Shown here piece after piece: positions 1 to 8,294 of a stretch of DNA of 64,000 nt. A model generated the notes under the pieces. That model was given only the letters and a program-made list of their open reading frames with translations. It was not told the origin of the DNA and searched no databases. Numbering within the stretch: the stretch's first letter is position 1; the number at the start of each line of letters is the position of its first letter. The stretch is from AC-38 sp033856025 (GTDB taxonomy: Bacteria > Actinomycetota > Thermoleophilia > Solirubrobacterales > Solirubrobacteraceae): assembly GCA_033856025.1 (NCBI GenBank), contig JAWVFQ010000040.1, forward strand, positions 1 to 64,000. Reading direction: 5' to 3'. A program made the translations under genes and the position numbers.

Positions 1-44
1 TGGCGCGCCTGATGGCCCAGGTCGCCCGGCGGATCGACGGCTAG
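1..44 (+). CDS. 3' end of an upstream gene (partial)
   Basis: An open frame enters from the left edge and stops at TAG 42-44. Its last 13 residues are A-R-L-M-A-Q-V-A-R-R-I-D-G. Too little is present to identify it. The stop overlaps the stop codon of the convergent minus-strand gene by a few bases, a packing seen elsewhere in this window, which supports a real gene end. Confidence 0.4.
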   Translation, partial: ARLMAQVARRIDG

Positions 45-520
45 TCGATCACCCGCCCGACCGTGACGCTGCGGACGCGGCCGGTCGCGGTGTTGATCAG
101 GAACGCCGTGACGATCTCGCCCGCCAGCTCCTTGCCCACGACGCACGTGCGCGCGCCCGAATTCGTGGTGCACTTCTCGCCGCTCACCTTGGCCTTGAGG
201 TAGGCCTCGGTCGAGCCCACGCCGACGCCGGACGTGGTGCGCGCGGAGCGCCCCCGGGTGAAGTAGTTGAAGATCGCTCCGTTGGAGCGGAAGGCCGAGA
301 CGTAGACCTCGCCCCAGCGGTACTCGTCGTAGGCGCCGAAGATCTCGTTGGTCTGGGTGCGCACGGCGCTGGGCGGCCCGATCCGGGCCCGGAGCTGCTT
401 GACGGTCATGTTCAGGTTGCCGCCGAGCATGCCCTTCTGGACGACGATGCTGGCGCCGGAGGCCGCCGGAAGCGCCAGTGAGGCGGCCGCGGCGAGGAGG
501 AGGTATCTGAGGATTCGCAT
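41..520 (-). CDS. secreted hypothetical protein
   Basis: This is a 159-residue protein. I chose the ATG at 520 because it gives a clean signal peptide (MRILRYLLLAAAASLALP, then a small-residue cleavage site near ASG). An upstream extension would bury that segment. The mature part has a Y-x-E-Y-R-W-G strand pattern and two cysteines about ten residues apart (K-C-T-T-N and R-T-C-V-V) that could form a disulfide. It was not matched to a named family. It is transcribed divergently from the gene starting at 548, with 27 bases between them. Probably exported; function unknown. Confidence 0.65.
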   Translation of the reverse strand: MRILRYLLLAAAASLALPAASGASIVVQKGMLGGNLNMTVKQLRARIGPPSAVRTQTNEIFGAYDEYRWGEVYVSAFRSNGAIFNYFTRGRSARTTSGVGVGSTEAYLKAKVSGEKCTTNSGARTCVVGKELAGEIVTAFLINTATGRVRSVTVGRVID

Positions 521-547
521 GGACGGGAGCCTGTCAGACTCCCCGGC

Positions 548-874
548 GTGTCGAGCGCCGAGGCCAAGAACTTCGAGGCGATCGTCAAGGCGAAGGAGGC
601 CCACAACCGCTCCTGCCCCTTTCCGCCGCACACGGTGAAGATGAACCCGTTCGAGATCGAGCGGATGGCCTGGGAGGAGGGCGACACGATCGCCGGCCTG
701 GTCCTGGAGGGCGACGGCGCGATCGGGACCGGCGCCTTCCGCCTGGTGTGCGACGGGATGGAGCCGCCCGAGCTCGACATCGAGGAGGAGGCCGTCATCG
801 AGGCGCCGGCCGAGCCGATGGTCGTGCCGGTGGGCCCCCCGCGCGAGGGCGAGCCGACCGCCTCCCGTGGCTGA
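548..874 (+). CDS. small hypothetical protein
   Basis: This 108-residue protein starts with GTG at 548. The N-terminal two thirds (residues 1-75) looks folded, with C-P-F-P-P-H, F-E-I-E-R-M and W-E-E-G-D motifs. The tail is acidic and Pro-rich and probably disordered. There is no signal peptide, and I do not recognise the family. The stop overlaps the start of the downstream flavoprotein gene by 8 bases, so the two are probably translationally coupled. That is only a hint of a shared role. Confidence 0.6.
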   Translation: MSSAEAKNFEAIVKAKEAHNRSCPFPPHTVKMNPFEIERMAWEEGDTIAGLVLEGDGAIGTGAFRLVCDGMEPPELDIEEEAVIEAPAEPMVVPVGPPREGEPTASRG

Positions 875-2237
875 CGCGCACGCGGTCGACGCGGTCGTCG
901 TCGGCGCGGGCCCGGCCGGCGAGGTGGCGGCGGGACGGCTCGGGCAGGCGGGCCTGGAGGTCGTGCTCGTCGAGCGCGAGCTGGTGGGCGGCGAGTGCTC
1001 CTACTACGCGTGCATGCCCTCCAAGGCGCTGCTGCGCCCGGGGGCGCTGGCCGACGAGGTGCGCCGCGTGCCCGGCGTGGAGCTGTCCGATCCGCCGCTG
1101 GACGTCGAGCGGGTGCTCAGGCGCCGTGACGAGGTGATCCACGAGCTCGACGACTCGGCGCAGCTGCCCTGGCTGAAGGAGCGCGGGGTGCGGGTGGTGC
1201 GCGGCCAGGCGCGGCTGGAGGGCGAACGGCGGGTGCGCGTGGGCGATGAGGTCTTCGAGGCGCGCCGCGCGGTGGTGCTGGCCACCGGGTCGGGCCCGGT
1301 CCTGCCACCGATCCCCGGCCTGGCCGAGGCGGCGCCCTGGACGAACCGCGAGGTCACGACGGCCCGCCGCGCGCCGGGCCGGCTCCTGGTGCTGGGCGGC
1401 GGCGTGGTGGGCGTGGAGATGGCCCAGGCCTGGGCGTCGCTCGGGACGTCGGTGGCGCTCGTCGAGGCCGAGGCGCGGCTGATCGGCCGCGAGGAGGACT
1501 TCGCGGCCGAGCACGTGGCCGAGGGCCTGCGCAGCGCAGGGGTCGAGCTGCACCTGGGCACCAAGGCCGTGTCGGTCTCGCGCGGCGAGGGCGGCCAGGT
1601 CCGCCTGGAGCTGGAGAGCGGGACGGGCCTGGCCGGCGACGAGCTGCTGGTGGCGATCGGCCGCCGGCCCCACACCGAGGAGCTGGGACTGGAGACGGTC
1701 GGCCTGGTGCCCGGCCGGCCGGTCGAGGTCGACGACCGCATGCGCGCCGGCGGGCACGACTGGCTCTACGCGGTCGGCGACGTCAACGGCCGCGCGCTGC
1801 TCACCCACGCCGGGAAGTACCAGGCGCGCGTGGCGGCGGAGAACGTCCTGGGGCGCGGCGCCCGGGCCACGGCGGACGGGCCGGCGTCCCCCCGCGTCGT
1901 GTTCACCGACCCGCAGGTGGCGGCCGTCGGCCACACGCTGGCGTCCGCGCGCGAGGCGGGCCTGAAGGTCCGCGCCGTCGACCATCCCGTCTCCGCGGTG
2001 GCCGGCGGCTCCTTCTACGGGCGCGGCGCGCCCGGCACCGCGCGGCTGGTGATCGACGAGGAGCGCGACGTCCTGGCCGGCGCGACCTTCACCGGGCCCG
2101 ACGTGGCCGAGCTGCTGCACGCGGCGACGATCGCGCTGGTGGGAGAGGTGACGCTCGAGCGTCTCGTCGACGCGATCCCGTCCTTCCCGACGCGCAGCGA
2201 GGTCTGGCTGCGGCTGCTGGAGCGCGACGGGCGCTAG
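867..2237 (+). CDS. FAD-dependent pyridine nucleotide-disulfide oxidoreductase
   Basis: This 456-residue protein belongs to the dihydrolipoamide dehydrogenase/mercuric reductase class. It has an N-terminal FAD dinucleotide fold (VVVGAGPAGEVAAGRL), a redox-active disulfide CSYYACMPSK around residues 47-56, a central NAD(P)H fold (LVLGGGVVGVEMAQAW), a second FAD motif (LYAVGDVNG) and a C-terminal dimerisation domain. The usual C-terminal His-x-x-x-x-Glu active-site pair of lipoamide dehydrogenase is not obvious: the end reads H-A-A-T-I near 415 and F-P-T-R-S-E. The natural substrate may therefore not be lipoamide. Start is GTG, overlapping the upstream stop. No lipoyl-enzyme genes lie nearby, so the pathway is open. 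Confidence 0.85.
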   Translation: MADAHAVDAVVVGAGPAGEVAAGRLGQAGLEVVLVERELVGGECSYYACMPSKALLRPGALADEVRRVPGVELSDPPLDVERVLRRRDEVIHELDDSAQLPWLKERGVRVVRGQARLEGERRVRVGDEVFEARRAVVLATGSGPVLPPIPGLAEAAPWTNREVTTARRAPGRLLVLGGGVVGVEMAQAWASLGTSVALVEAEARLIGREEDFAAEHVAEGLRSAGVELHLGTKAVSVSRGEGGQVRLELESGTGLAGDELLVAIGRRPHTEELGLETVGLVPGRPVEVDDRMRAGGHDWLYAVGDVNGRALLTHAGKYQARVAAENVLGRGARATADGPASPRVVFTDPQVAAVGHTLASAREAGLKVRAVDHPVSAVAGGSFYGRGAPGTARLVIDEERDVLAGATFTGPDVAELLHAATIALVGEVTLERLVDAIPSFPTRSEVWLRLLERDGR

Positions 2238-2809
2238 CGGCGGACGGTGAAGGCGGCGCGGGCCGGCCGCGACCGCGCGCGTCCGGCCGTCGCGACCAGA
2301 ACGGCGCGGTAGGCGCCGGGCGCCAGACCGCGGGCGGAGAAGGGCAGCGAGTTCTCGCCCGTCCGCCGGCGGGTGCGGGTGAACGAGGCCGCCCGGGTCC
2401 AGCGCGCCCCGAGGCGGCGCTGCACGAGCACGCTGACGTTGGCGGCGCGCGAGAGGCCGAAGCGCAGCGTGCTGCCCTTCGCCGCGCGGAAGGCGGACGG
2501 CACGAAGCGCGCCCGGCTGACCACCGGCGCCCCCTGCGGCCCGCCCCCGCCCGGGCAGCCGCCGGTGCGCTGGCGCGAGATCTCGGCCTCGATGGCGCCC
2601 TGCATGCCGCTGTAGTTGTCCTCGCCGGTGAGCAGCGAACGCGCGTTCTCCAGCTGGGACACGGTGAACCGGCACGCCGTGATCACCCGGTCGGGCTGCC
2701 AGTCGCGGCGCACGGCCGCGTAGTCCGAGTACTCGTCACCGGACGCTCCCGGCGCCGCGGCGAGCGCGCACACGACCACCACTCCCAGCATCCCCGCCCC
2801 TCTGCGCAT
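2234..2809 (-). CDS. secreted hypothetical protein with C-terminal beta-sandwich
   Basis: The protein has 191 residues from the ATG at 2809, chosen because it gives a signal peptide (MRRGAGMLGVVVVCALAAAP, cleavage near GASG). The N-terminal mature part is a short helical region with two cysteines. The C-terminal half (from about residue 95) has alternating hydrophobic strands and the Ala-Arg-rich pattern of Ig/fibronectin-like surface domains common in these bacteria. The extreme C terminus is very basic. It is convergent with the flavoprotein gene, and the two stop codons overlap. Function unknown. Confidence 0.6.
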   Translation of the reverse strand: MRRGAGMLGVVVVCALAAAPGASGDEYSDYAAVRRDWQPDRVITACRFTVSQLENARSLLTGEDNYSGMQGAIEAEISRQRTGGCPGGGGPQGAPVVSRARFVPSAFRAAKGSTLRFGLSRAANVSVLVQRRLGARWTRAASFTRTRRRTGENSLPFSARGLAPGAYRAVLVATAGRARSRPARAAFTVRR

Positions 2810-2849
2810 CGCGGCGACGATAGCCACCCGCCCCGCCCGCCGTCGCGGT

Positions 2850-3326
2850 TCAGCCGGGCCGCGCGAAGGCGTGCGAGGCACGCACCAGGCCCTCGACGAC
2901 GTCCAGCTCGGCGGCGTCGCGCGGCGCGTAGAGCATCACGGCCGTCCGCGGGATCAATCCGCGCAGCGCGACCGGATGGGGCTCGGCCCAGCCCGCCGCG
3001 ATCGCCTCGTCCGCGGTCTCCAGCGGGAGCATGGCGTGCAGACTGTGGTCGGGGTCGGGATGCAGGTGGGCGAACTCGCGCCCGACCATGAACGCCTCGC
3101 GCGGGCCCGCCGGCTCGTCCGGCGCCAGGACGAGCGCCCGCGCGCCGGGGACCGAGATGCGACTGGGCTCCTCGACCACCCCGGGCAGCGCGAAGATCCG
3201 CCGGGCCAGCTCGTCGGTCCAGCGCGGGTCGGCCGGCTGCTGGTCGAGCTGGGTGTGAGGGTTGCTGGGCGTCGTCTGGGGACGGTCGCCGGCGCGGGGC
3301 GCGAGCATCCGCGGCAGCCTACCCAT
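2850..3326 (-). CDS. luciferase-domain (DUF5519-like) protein
   Basis: This is a 158-residue cytoplasmic protein. The central F-M-V-G-R-E-F-A-H-L-H-P-D-P-D stretch followed by S-L-H-A-M-L-P and A-G-W-A-E-P-H-P is the hallmark of the small luciferase-like family PF17648, whose biochemical role is mostly unassigned. The C terminus (R-T-A-V-M-L-Y-A-P-R) completes the domain. Two in-frame ATGs, 3326 and 3308, are both possible starts. The gene is divergent from dnaE2, and its start codon lies only 13 bases from the LexA box, so LexA could also touch its promoter. Confidence 0.6.
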   Translation of the reverse strand: MGRLPRMLAPRAGDRPQTTPSNPHTQLDQQPADPRWTDELARRIFALPGVVEEPSRISVPGARALVLAPDEPAGPREAFMVGREFAHLHPDPDHSLHAMLPLETADEAIAAGWAEPHPVALRGLIPRTAVMLYAPRDAAELDVVEGLVRASHAFARPG

Positions 3327-3338
3327 CCTGGAGTCATG

Positions 3339-3352
3339 CGAACATGTGTTCG
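3339..3352. promoter_or_regulatory. LexA (SOS) box
   Basis: The sequence CGAACATGTGTTCG is a perfect 14-base palindrome matching the Gram-positive/actinobacterial LexA operator core (CGAAC, four bases, GTTCG). It lies between the two candidate dnaE2 start codons (ATG 3336 and ATG 3354). LexA binding would therefore block transcription start or early elongation. DNA-damage induction of dnaE2 is well established in actinobacteria; binding here is inferred from sequence. Confidence 0.85.
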
Positions 3353-3353
3353 T

Positions 3354-6300
3354 ATGTACGCCGAGCTGCACGCCCACTCCGCCTTCTCCTTCCTGGACGG
3401 GGCGTCGCTGCCCGAGGAGCTGGCGATGGCCGCCGTCGAGCGCGGCTACACGGCGATGGCGCTGACCGACCACGACTCCGTCTCGGGGTCGATGGAGTGG
3501 GCGGTCGCGGCGGCCGCGGTGGGGCTGCGCGCCCTGCACGGCGCCGAGGTGACGCTGGACGACGGGCGCCACCTGACATTGCTGGTCGAGGACGCGCGGG
3601 GCTGGACGAACCTCTGCCGGATCTTGTCCCGCGCGCACGCCCATACGCGTGACGGGCGGGAGGGCGCGCCCGCCACTTCCCCGTCCGTGCCGCTCCAGAC
3701 CGTGCTCGACCACGCGGCGGGGCTGGTCTGCCTGACCGGGTGCGCGTCGCACGGCGTCGAGGACCTCGCGACCGCGCGGCGGCTGCTCGGCGCCTTCGGC
3801 CCCGACGGGCTGCGGGTCGAGCTCCAGCGTCCCTTCCTCCCCGGCGACCGGGCGCGCAACCGGGCCCGCGCCGCGCTGGCGCGCCGCCTCGGCGTGCCGA
3901 CCGTGGCCACCGGCAACGTCCACGCCCACGCGCGCACGCGGGCGCCGCTCCAGGACGCGCTGACCGCCGTGCGCCTGCACGAGACGCTGGACGCGAGCGA
4001 GCCCCAGCGCCGCGGCAACTGGGCCCACGTCCTGGCCTCCCCCTCCGCCATGGCCGCCCGCTTCCCCGACCACCTCGACGCGGCGGCCGAGTCCGTCCGC
4101 CTGGCCGACCGGCTGCGCTTCGACCTGCGCGCCGGGCTGGGCTACCGCTACCCCGGCGCCGAGGACGCGGCCGCCGGCGCCGAGCTGGCCGCCCGCTGCC
4201 GCGACGCGCTGGAGGCGCGCTACGGCGGCACGCCCGCTCACGGCGACGCGCTGGCCCGCCTGGAGGAGGAGCTGCGGGTGATCGACGCCCTCGGCCTGCC
4301 CGGCTTCTTCCTCCTGCACCACGACATGGTCGAGCTGGCGCGCGAGGTGGCGGTCGAGGTCCGGGGCCCCGGCAGCGCCCGCGGCGTCCTGCCCCCGGCG
4401 CGCGGTCGCGGCTCCTCGGTGTCCTCGATCGTCTGCTACCTGATCGGCCTATCCCACGTGGACCCGATCCGCAACGAGCTGTTCCTCGGGCGCTTCCTCA
4501 ACGAGGACCTGACGTCGCTGCCGGACATCGACCTCGACTTCCCGCGCGACATCCGCGAGAAGCTGATCCCGCGGATCCACGAGCGCTACGGCCGCGACCG
4601 CTCGGCGCTGGTCGCCGCCTTCCCCACCTACCGCGCTCGCGGGGCGATCCGCGAGCTGGGCAAGGCACTCGGCCTGCCTCCCGGCGAGGTCGAGCGCGTG
4701 GCCCGCGGCTCGGAGGGCTGGTCGGCACGCGACGTGGGCGCCGACGTCGTGGCCGCCCTGGGCGAGGAGCGCGCGCGCCACGGCCGCTGGCCCTGGCTGG
4801 CCCGCCTGGCCCACGAGGCGCACGGCCTGCCCCGCCACCTGTCCCAGCACTCCGGCGGGATGATCGTGGCCACGCGGCCCCTGGTGGACTGCTGCCCGAT
4901 CGTCCCGGCCGCCATGGAGGGGCGCCAGATCGTCCAGTGGGACAAGGACTCCTGCGCCGACGCCGGCTTCTTGAAGATCGACCTGCTCGGCCTGGGGATG
5001 CTCTCGGCGGTCGAGCGCTGCGTCGACATGATCGCCCGCACCCGAGGCGAGCGGATCGATCTCTCGAGGATCCCCTACGACGACGCCCCCACCTACGAGG
5101 CCATCCAGAACGCCGAGACCACCGGCGTCTTCCAGATCGAGAGCCGCGCCCAGATGGCCTCGCTCGTGCGCACCCGGCCCGAGACGCTGGACGACATCAC
5201 CGTGCAGGTGGCGATCGTGCGGCCGGGGCCGATCCAGGGCGGCGCCGTGAACCCCTACATCGAGCGCCGCCAGCGCCTGCGCGAGGACCCGGGCTACGAG
5301 GTCCCCCACGAGCACCCGTCGCTGGAGCCCGTGCTGCGCGACACGCTGGGGACGATCATCTTCCAGGACCAGGTGCTCGAGGTGGCGGTCGCCTTCGCCG
5401 GGTTCTCCACCGGCGAGGCCGAGGGCCTGCGCCGCGCCATGAGCCGCAAGCGCTCGGAGGCCGCCATCGCCGCCCACCACGAGCGCTTCGTGTCCGGCGC
5501 CGCCGCCGCCCACGGCGCCGATCCCGAGACCGCCGAGCGGGTGTGGTCGATGATCGAGGGGTTCTCCGGCTTCGGCTTCCCCAAAGCCCATGGCGCGGCC
5601 TTCGGGCTGCTGGCCTACCAGTCCACGTGGCTGCGGGTGCATCACCCCGCGGAGTTCCTGTGCGCGCTGCTCAACGAGCAGCCGATGGGCTTCTACGTCC
5701 CGGACACGCTGGTCCACGAGTCCCAGCGGCGGGGGGTCCAGGTGCTCCCGCCCCACATAGAGCTCAGCCAGGTCGAATGCGAAGTCGAGCCGGTTGCGGT
5801 TGACCGCGATATGCGCGGCAAAGCGCAACCGCATGCTGTGCGGGTCGGCTTGGGCTTTGTCTCCGGCGTGCGCCGGGACGAGGTCGAGGCGCTCGTGGCG
5901 GCGCGCGAGGCGCGCGGCGGGCGCTTCGGGTCGCTGGCCGAGCTGGCCGCGAGTGCCGGCGCGGGCCGAGCCTCGCTGGAGCGCCTGGCCTGGTCGGGCG
6001 CGTGCGATGCCCTGGCCGACGGCGACCGCCGCGCCGCGCTGTGGGCGATCGGTGTGAGCGCGACCGCCGAGTCGGTGAAGAGCGGGACGCAGCTGGCGCT
6101 CCCCCTCGATGCGCCTTTGTCCCCGGACCTCCCCGGCCTGACGCCCTGGCAGCGGATGCTGGCCGACTACGCGGCCACCGGCCTGACGACGGGCGAGCAC
6201 CCGCTGGCGCTCCTGCGCCCGAGCCTCCCGGCCGGCACGGCCACCTCGCGCGACCTCGCCACCCTGCCCCACCGCGGCCGCGTGCGGGTGGGCGGGCTGG

Positions 6301-6638
6301 TCGTGGCCCGCCAGCGCCCCGGCACCGCCAACGGGATCGTCTTCCTGCTCCTGGAGGACGAGCACGGGACCATCAACCTGATCGTCCCCCCCGACGTCTA
6401 CGAGCGCCACCGCCTGACCGTGCGCACCGAGCCGCTCGTCCTGGCCGCCGGCCGCCTGGAGCGCCACGCCGCCGGAGGCGGCGCCATCAACGTCCTCGTC
6501 GACCGCCTCCAGGCCGTCTCCGCCCCCGAGGAGCCCACCGCCGAGGTCCGCGAGCTCGAGCGTCCCGAGCCCGAGGACAAGGAGTTCAACGCCGTGGCGC
6601 CGGCGGTCCTCAGCTTCGCCTCCGGGAGGCGGCGATGA
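3354..6638 (+). CDS. dnaE2: error-prone DNA polymerase III alpha subunit DnaE2
   Basis: This 1094-residue C-family polymerase matches the length of DnaE2, the SOS mutagenesis polymerase that acts with ImuA'/ImuB. Domains in order: PHP (residues 1-200, HAHS at 6-9, LTDHD), palm with the catalytic LPDIDLDF (Asp391, Asp393) and the third Asp in FLKIDLLGL (Asp543), fingers and tandem HhH region, and a C-terminal OB fold (about 975-1045). No Zn or clamp-loader genes lie nearby, and imuA/imuB are not in the window. Start is ATG 3354, just after the LexA box. An upstream ATG at 3336 would add six residues. Residues about 813-826 are encoded by a dispersed palindromic repeat (5791-5831) that sits in a linker without breaking the frame. 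Confidence 0.95.
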   Translation: MYAELHAHSAFSFLDGASLPEELAMAAVERGYTAMALTDHDSVSGSMEWAVAAAAVGLRALHGAEVTLDDGRHLTLLVEDARGWTNLCRILSRAHAHTRDGREGAPATSPSVPLQTVLDHAAGLVCLTGCASHGVEDLATARRLLGAFGPDGLRVELQRPFLPGDRARNRARAALARRLGVPTVATGNVHAHARTRAPLQDALTAVRLHETLDASEPQRRGNWAHVLASPSAMAARFPDHLDAAAESVRLADRLRFDLRAGLGYRYPGAEDAAAGAELAARCRDALEARYGGTPAHGDALARLEEELRVIDALGLPGFFLLHHDMVELAREVAVEVRGPGSARGVLPPARGRGSSVSSIVCYLIGLSHVDPIRNELFLGRFLNEDLTSLPDIDLDFPRDIREKLIPRIHERYGRDRSALVAAFPTYRARGAIRELGKALGLPPGEVERVARGSEGWSARDVGADVVAALGEERARHGRWPWLARLAHEAHGLPRHLSQHSGGMIVATRPLVDCCPIVPAAMEGRQIVQWDKDSCADAGFLKIDLLGLGMLSAVERCVDMIARTRGERIDLSRIPYDDAPTYEAIQNAETTGVFQIESRAQMASLVRTRPETLDDITVQVAIVRPGPIQGGAVNPYIERRQRLREDPGYEVPHEHPSLEPVLRDTLGTIIFQDQVLEVAVAFAGFSTGEAEGLRRAMSRKRSEAAIAAHHERFVSGAAAAHGADPETAERVWSMIEGFSGFGFPKAHGAAFGLLAYQSTWLRVHHPAEFLCALLNEQPMGFYVPDTLVHESQRRGVQVLPPHIELSQVECEVEPVAVDRDMRGKAQPHAVRVGLGFVSGVRRDEVEALVAAREARGGRFGSLAELAASAGAGRASLERLAWSGACDALADGDRRAALWAIGVSATAESVKSGTQLALPLDAPLSPDLPGLTPWQRMLADYAATGLTTGEHPLALLRPSLPAGTATSRDLATLPHRGRVRVGGLVVARQRPGTANGIVFLLLEDEHGTINLIVPPDVYERHRLTVRTEPLVLAAGRLERHAAGGGAINVLVDRLQAVSAPEEPTAEVRELERPEPEDKEFNAVAPAVLSFASGRRR
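5791..5831. repeat. palindromic repeat, copy A (inside dnaE2)
   Basis: This 41-base inverted repeat has perfect 8-base outer arms (CGGTTGCG/CGCAACCG), an inner CCGC/GCGG stem and a GATATGC centre. It shares the run TTGACCGCGATAT with copies near 26.8 kb and 46.3 kb. It is wholly inside the dnaE2 reading frame, which it traverses without a stop, adding V-A-V-D-R-D-M-R-G-K-A-Q-P-type residues between two conserved polymerase blocks. Confidence 0.8.
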
Positions 6639-6639
6639 G

Positions 6640-7275
6640 CTAGGCCTCCTCGCCGCCGCCGCGCGCGGCGCGCTCGGCCAGGATCCGCGCGACCTCCTCG
6701 TCCTCCACCTGGGAGAAGTCGTCGTAGAACTGGCCGACGGCCAGGAAGGCCGGCGGCTCCACGACCAGCGCGGCGTGGGAGTCCCAGCGCTCCCCAAGGT
6801 CGCGCAGGCCTGGGCCCGAGGCCACCGGCACCGCCATGATCACCCGACCGGCGCCCTGGCGCTCCATCGCCTCCAGCGCCACCGCCATCGAGCGCCCGGT
6901 GGCCAGCCCGTCGTCCACCACGATCACGTTGCGGCCCGCCACGGGCGCGCGCTCGCGCCCGGCCCGCAGCGCCAGGGCCTGCTCGCGCGCCAGCTCCAGC
7001 TGGGGCTCGACCAGCCGGCTGGGGATGCCCGGCGGCAGCACCACTCCTTCCTCGCTCACCGCCCCCAGCGCGTACTCGCGCTGCGCCGGGTGGCCGACCT
7101 TGCGCACCACGAGCACGTCGAGCGGCGCGCCCAGCGCGTCGGCCACCTCCGCGGCCACGGGAACGCCCCCGCGCGCGAGCCCCACGACCAGCGGGTCACC
7201 GCCCGGGTCGGGCAGCACCTCGGCCAGCCGCCGGCCGGCCGCGGCGCGGTCGGCGAACGAGCGCGCACGCGCCAT
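6640..7275 (-). CDS. phosphoribosyltransferase-domain protein
   Basis: This 211-residue protein has a type I PRTase fold. The PRPP loop VIVVDDGLATGRSM (residues 117-130) is the diagnostic motif. The N-terminal LARGGVPVAAEVA and the VRKVGHP segment are typical of the stand-alone predicted phosphoribosyltransferases found near stress genes, whose substrate is uncertain. A Gly/Glu-rich tail follows the helix at about 195. ATG 7275 was chosen because the fold begins right after it. It is convergent with dnaE2, with one base between the stops. Confidence 0.85.
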   Translation of the reverse strand: MARARSFADRAAAGRRLAEVLPDPGGDPLVVGLARGGVPVAAEVADALGAPLDVLVVRKVGHPAQREYALGAVSEEGVVLPPGIPSRLVEPQLELAREQALALRAGRERAPVAGRNVIVVDDGLATGRSMAVALEAMERQGAGRVIMAVPVASGPGLRDLGERWDSHAALVVEPPAFLAVGQFYDDFSQVEDEEVARILAERAARGGGEEA

Positions 7276-7365
7276 GCATGCACGGTAGCGCGCGCTCGAC
7301 CGCTGACGAGAGCGGCGCCGCGCCGGGCGCGTCCGCACCGGCGCGCGGTGTATGTTCCGGCGCCA

Positions 7366-7857
7366 GTGGCTGCGCTTCTGTTCATCGGAGCCTGGGTCCT
7401 GCTCGGCCTCGGCGTCCTCTTCGTCGCCATGAGCGGCGGCCCGCGCGGCGCCCGCGAGGCCCTGTACGGCACCTCCCGCGGCGCCCGCCGCAGCACGGCC
7501 ATCGGGGTGACCCTGGTCTTCGTCGTCATGGGCATCGCCGTCCCCGCCGTGGTCATCGCGGGCAACGGCAAGGACAACAAGGCGGGCGACGCGCGGGTGC
7601 GTCTCAACGCCTCCCAGGAGCGGGGGCGCGCGCTCTTCGGCCAGGTCTGCCAGCAGTGCCACACGCTGGCCGCGGCCAACGCCGTGGGCCAGACCGGCCC
7701 CAACCTGGACAAGCTAAAGCCGCCCAAGGCGCTGGTGCTCGACGCCGTCCTGAACGGCCGCGTCCGCGGCGCCGGGACCATGCCCGCCGGCCTCTACACC
7801 GGACGCGACGCCCAGGACGTGGCCGACTTCGTGTCCGCCGTCGCGGGCCGCCAGTAG
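7366..7857 (+). CDS. membrane-anchored c-type cytochrome
   Basis: This is a 163-residue protein with two hydrophobic segments (about 2-22 and 44-64) separated by a short basic loop, followed by a single-heme cytochrome c domain. The heme site is CQQCH (Cys95, Cys98, His99), and the sixth ligand is probably the Met in GAGTMPAGLY. It most likely carries electrons at the outer face of the membrane. The start is uncertain: GTG 7366 is preceded by a TATGTT -10-like box and could be leaderless, while GTG 7348 would add six residues. It is followed at once by the TraR/DksA-like gene, but no oxidase genes are near. Confidence 0.85.
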   Translation: MAALLFIGAWVLLGLGVLFVAMSGGPRGAREALYGTSRGARRSTAIGVTLVFVVMGIAVPAVVIAGNGKDNKAGDARVRLNASQERGRALFGQVCQQCHTLAAANAVGQTGPNLDKLKPPKALVLDAVLNGRVRGAGTMPAGLYTGRDAQDVADFVSAVAGRQ

Positions 7858-7859
7858 CC

Positions 7860-8201
7860 ATGGACGAGACCCGCGCGCGCGAGCTGCTGGCCGCCGAGCG
7901 CGAGCGCATCGAGCGCGCGCTGGCCGACCGCGACACCCCCACCCAGGGCGACGAGCTGGCCGACTACGACCAGCACCTGGGCGACGCGGGGTCCGAGCTC
8001 TACGAGTCCGAGCGCGACGCCGGCCTGGTCGAGCAGCTGCGTGAGGAGCTGGCCAGCGTGGAGCGCGCCGAGAAGCGCCTGGCCGAGGGCACCTACGGGC
8101 TCTCGGTGGACAGCGGCCAGCCGATTCCCGACGAGCGCCTGGAGGCCCTGCCCGCCGCCGAGCGCACCGTCGAGGAGCAGGCCCGCCTCGGCAACCGCTG
8201 A
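7860..8201 (+). CDS. TraR/DksA-type protein lacking zinc-finger cysteines
   Basis: This is a 113-residue protein with an N-terminal coiled coil (about 1-75) and the family signature GTYGLSVDSGQPIPDERLEALP. In zinc-binding members, four cysteines flank this stretch. Here those positions are Ser82, Ser85, Thr103 and Glu106, so no zinc site is possible. The acidic tip residues of the coiled coil that reach the RNA polymerase secondary channel could be the D-E-x-x-D cluster near residue 31. The ATG lies 3 bases after the cytochrome stop codon, so the two are co-transcribed. It probably binds RNA polymerase, but this is untested for the cysteine-free type. Confidence 0.75.
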   Translation: MDETRARELLAAERERIERALADRDTPTQGDELADYDQHLGDAGSELYESERDAGLVEQLREELASVERAEKRLAEGTYGLSVDSGQPIPDERLEALPAAERTVEEQARLGNR

Positions 8202-8202
8202 A

Positions 8203-8219
8203 CCCCGCAAACTGCGGGG
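8203..8219 (+). terminator. hairpin after the TraR/DksA-like gene
   Basis: The hairpin CCCCGC-aaact-GCGGGG lies 2 bases after the stop codon and separates the cytochrome/TraR pair from the riboswitch leader. There is no U-run, only a pyrimidine-rich stretch, so it may be a weak or factor-assisted terminator. Confidence 0.45.
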
Positions 8220-8294
8220 AGATCTCTCCGTCCGGCGGCTCCATAACACTGCCTGCGTCCATCCCCGGACCGACCCGCTGGTAGAGTGCCGCCC

